Below are positions 62,178-64,000 of a DNA stretch of 64,000 nucleotides, piece after piece. The stretch is from contig NZ_QCYM01000012.1 in the NCBI RefSeq assembly GCF_003075075.1, positions 62,001-126,000 on the forward strand. Direction: 5' to 3'. Each line of letters begins with the position of its first letter. Position 1 is the first letter of the stretch. The notes under the pieces were generated by a model. The model did no database searches. It worked only from the letters and a program-made list of their open reading frames with translations, and had not been told where the DNA came from. The stretch is from Labrenzia sp. 011. GTDB taxonomy: Bacteria; Pseudomonadota; Alphaproteobacteria; Rhizobiales; Stappiaceae. Made by a program: the position numbers and the translations under genes.

Positions 62178-63398
62178 TCACTTCAGCCAGGAGCGCGGAT
62201 CGGCGGAGGCTGACGGGCGTCCACCGGACAGGGCCGTAACCAGATCGGCGACCGCATCCAAGGAATGGGCGGCACGGAATTCGTCGACATGGGGCAGCAT
62301 GGCCCGGATGCCCTTGGCCTTGGCTTCGAACCCTCCGAAGCGCAGCAGGGGGTTGAGCCAGATCAGGCGGCGGCAGGAGCGGTGCAGCCGGTCCATTTCG
62401 CGCGCCAGATCCTCGTCGCTGTCGCGTTCCAGGCCGTCGGTAATCAGCAGCACGGTCGGCTGGCCCGACAGCACGCGGCGCGACCAGTGCCGGTTGAACT
62501 CATGCAGGGCCGAGGCGATCCGCGTGCCGCCGGACCAGTCCTTGACGCCCTCGGAGCAGGCTTCCAGGGATTCGTCCGGATCCTTCATTCTCAACTGACG
62601 GGTGACATTGGTGAGCCGTGTCCCGAACAGAAAGGTGTGCACGTCCCGGCGCTCGGCGGTCAGTCCATGGAGAAAATGCAGGAGCAGGCGGGAATACTGG
62701 CTCATGGAACCGGAAATGTCGCAGAGCGCGACCAGAGGCGGGCGTTTTTCGCCGGGCTTGCGGAACTTCAGGTCGATGAAATCGCCGCCGGCCTGCATGG
62801 AGGCGCGCAGCGTCCGGCGAGGGTCGACCCGTCCCCGTGTGGCCGCCCGAAGACGGCGCAGCCGGATCCTGTCCACCGGCAGGGCCATGTTGCGCAGAGC
62901 GGATTTCGCAGCGTCGATCTCCTCGGCCGTCATCTGGGCGAAATCCTTCGCCTGCAGCATCTCCTTGCCGGAGACGGTGAATCTGGCGTTCACCTCGATT
63001 TCCGGCACGGTTTCCTCCGCCACGCGCTCCCGGCTGGCCTCGAAGGCCTGAGAGATCCGGGTCTGGCCGGCCCTGGGTTTTTGCGGGGCACCGCGGGCGG
63101 GCGCAACGGGGGAGAGGATCGCCAGCAGTTTCTCGACCAGACCGCGGCTTTGCCAGTAGATCCTGAATGCCTCGTCGAAGAGCACCCGGTGCTCGCGCTT
63201 GCGTACGAAAACCGCATGCAGGGTCCAGTAGAGATCGTCCCTGTTTTCGATGCCGGAAACTTCCACAGCGGAGACCGCATCAACCACGGAGGCGGGGCCG
63301 ACGGGAACACCGGCCTTGCGCAGCGTGCGGGCGAAATAGACGATATTGTCGGTTATGCGCGAGCGGAGTTCAGGCGTGGTCTGAATGGGAGCCTCCAT
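62178..63398 (-). CDS. CoxE-like VWA domain protein
   Basis: A 406-residue protein of the VWA containing CoxE-like family. The MIDAS motif is LCDISGSMSQYS; the second metal-site segment is GTRIASALHEF, and LLITDGLERDS completes the fold. It works with the MoxR ATPase encoded upstream, as in CoxD/CoxE pairs, to assemble or insert metal cofactors or to remodel proteins. The ATG at 63398 is used; an in-frame start at 63461 overlaps the MoxR gene end. Confidence 0.9.
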   Translation of the reverse strand: MEAPIQTTPELRSRITDNIVYFARTLRKAGVPVGPASVVDAVSAVEVSGIENRDDLYWTLHAVFVRKREHRVLFDEAFRIYWQSRGLVEKLLAILSPVAPARGAPQKPRAGQTRISQAFEASRERVAEETVPEIEVNARFTVSGKEMLQAKDFAQMTAEEIDAAKSALRNMALPVDRIRLRRLRAATRGRVDPRRTLRASMQAGGDFIDLKFRKPGEKRPPLVALCDISGSMSQYSRLLLHFLHGLTAERRDVHTFLFGTRLTNVTRQLRMKDPDESLEACSEGVKDWSGGTRIASALHEFNRHWSRRVLSGQPTVLLITDGLERDSDEDLAREMDRLHRSCRRLIWLNPLLRFGGFEAKAKGIRAMLPHVDEFRAAHSLDAVADLVTALSGGRPSASADPRSWLK

Positions 63399-63426
63399 GT
63401 CGTCGCGATCCGGGGATCGGTGCCAT

Positions 63427-64000
63427 CTAGACCGTCGGCATGGTCTGCTGGGCAGGCGCATCCTTGCGGATATCGTCGATCATCTGCCGCACCTTCGAGC
63501 CGCGCACCCGTTCGATGTCGTCCTGGTATTTCAGCAGCACGCCGAGCGTGTCGGAAGCCATGTCCGGATCGAGGGCGATTTCATTGAGCTCGGACAGGGC
63601 GGTCGCCCAATCGAGCGTTTCGGCGACGCCGGGCTGCTTGAACAGTTCCTCTTCGGCGCGCAGTTTCTGCACGAAGGCAACGACTTCCGTCGCCAGCCGC
63701 TGGGCGGCGCCGGGGACCTTGCGCCGGACGATCTCCAGTTCCCGCTCCGCGTCCGGATAGTCGACCCAGTGATAGAGGCAGCGCCGCTTCAGGGCGTCGT
63801 GAATTTCGCGGGTGCGGTTGGTGGTGATGATGACGATCGGCGGCTCGTCCGCCTTGATGGTTCCAAGCTCGGGAACGGTCACCTGATTGTCCGCGAGCAC
63901 TTCCAGAAGAAAGGCTTCGAAGGCCTCGTCGGCGCGGTCCAGCTCATCGATGAGAAAGACCGGTGCGCCTGAAAGAGACGGCTCCAGAGCCTGCAGGACA
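63427..64000 (-). CDS. MoxR-family AAA ATPase, partial (5' end beyond window)
   Basis: The C-terminal about 190 residues of a MoxR ATPase; the gene runs past base 64000. Walker B LIDELDRADEAFEAFLLEVL appears near the window end, then VIITTNRTREIHDALKRRC (sensor I and arginine-finger-containing region) and a lid domain. It starts 28 bp before the CoxE-like gene, so the two form an operon. Chaperone-type AAA+ protein acting with the VWA partner. Confidence 0.93.
   Translation of the reverse strand, partial: VLQALEPSLSGAPVFLIDELDRADEAFEAFLLEVLADNQVTVPELGTIKADEPPIVIITTNRTREIHDALKRRCLYHWVDYPDAERELEIVRRKVPGAAQRLATEVVAFVQKLRAEEELFKQPGVAETLDWATALSELNEIALDPDMASDTLGVLLKYQDDIERVRGSKVRQMIDDIRKDAPAQQTMPTV

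Noticed and set aside
1..64000. Mobile element, prophage, CRISPR or defence island
   Set aside because: I found no transposase, integrase, phage gene, direct-repeat array or known defence genes; the only repeats are short and dispersed.

Overview
The window reads as a chromosomal segment of a GC-rich alphaproteobacterium, most likely in Hyphomicrobiales/Rhizobiales and perhaps near Stappiaceae (Roseibium/Labrenzia/Stappia). This is inferred from gene content: a MucR/Ros regulator, a seven-gene Mrp/Pha antiporter operon, DUF5330, DUF1491, DUF2336 and DUF1214/DUF1254 genes, TRAP transporters and a CoxE-type VWA protein beside a MoxR ATPase. I see no tRNA, rRNA, CRISPR array, transposase or prophage gene, and coding density is high.

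Layout. 0-9 kb: a DUF1131 lipoprotein, a LOG-family nucleotide hydrolase, an M20 peptidase, an MscS-type channel and a HerA-like ATPase, all on the minus strand; then two small plus-strand proteins (DUF2267-like, DUF4332) and a LuxR-type regulator. 9-14 kb: methylmalonyl-CoA mutase mutA-mutB behind a 0.5 kb AT-rich control region that carries a pair of near-identical inverted 14-mers. 14-20 kb (minus): a PilZ-like protein, an Xre/DUF2975 pair, a TRAP transporter dctP-dctQ-dctM with an unusually extended small subunit and three hairpins in its spacer, and a haloacid dehalogenase. 20-30 kb: VOC protein, aminotransferase, MFS exporter, Fe-type superoxide dismutase, cytochrome c', a di-haem cytochrome, an acetyltransferase, small secreted proteins and oligopeptidase B.

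30-35 kb: a clear cobalamin riboswitch followed by two short overlapping ORFs, a Zur-like palindrome, a DUF1636 cysteine protein and a BtuD/BtuF/BtuC-type ABC importer. This is the most interesting locus. With mutAB (a B12-dependent enzyme) 16 kb away it suggests active cobalamin or corrinoid acquisition. 35-44 kb: a solute-binding protein, MsrB, a PAS-GGDEF protein whose GGDEF motif is degraded, and mrpABCDEFG, in which most junctions overlap by a few bases. 44-52 kb: mucR, sufE, a DUF5330 gene with a run of hairpins, a degenerate membrane histidine kinase with peptidoglycan-binding and DUF1491 partners, DUF2336 and lipoprotein genes. 52-64 kb: a PBP1A-DUF1214-DUF1254 operon with overlapping genes, a YcgN-type cysteine-cluster protein, a P1 peptidase, a flavin reductase, a LivK-type binding protein, a YceI protein, an L,D-transpeptidase followed by an 85-nt palindrome, an unknown membrane protein, and a VWA-MoxR pair that runs off the window end.

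Most genes are ordinary core and envelope functions. The unexplained structure lies mainly in spacers: paired operators before mutA, hairpin arrays, a dispersed repeat shared by two spacers, and the nested ORFs behind the riboswitch. I found no obviously novel multi-gene defence or mobile system.
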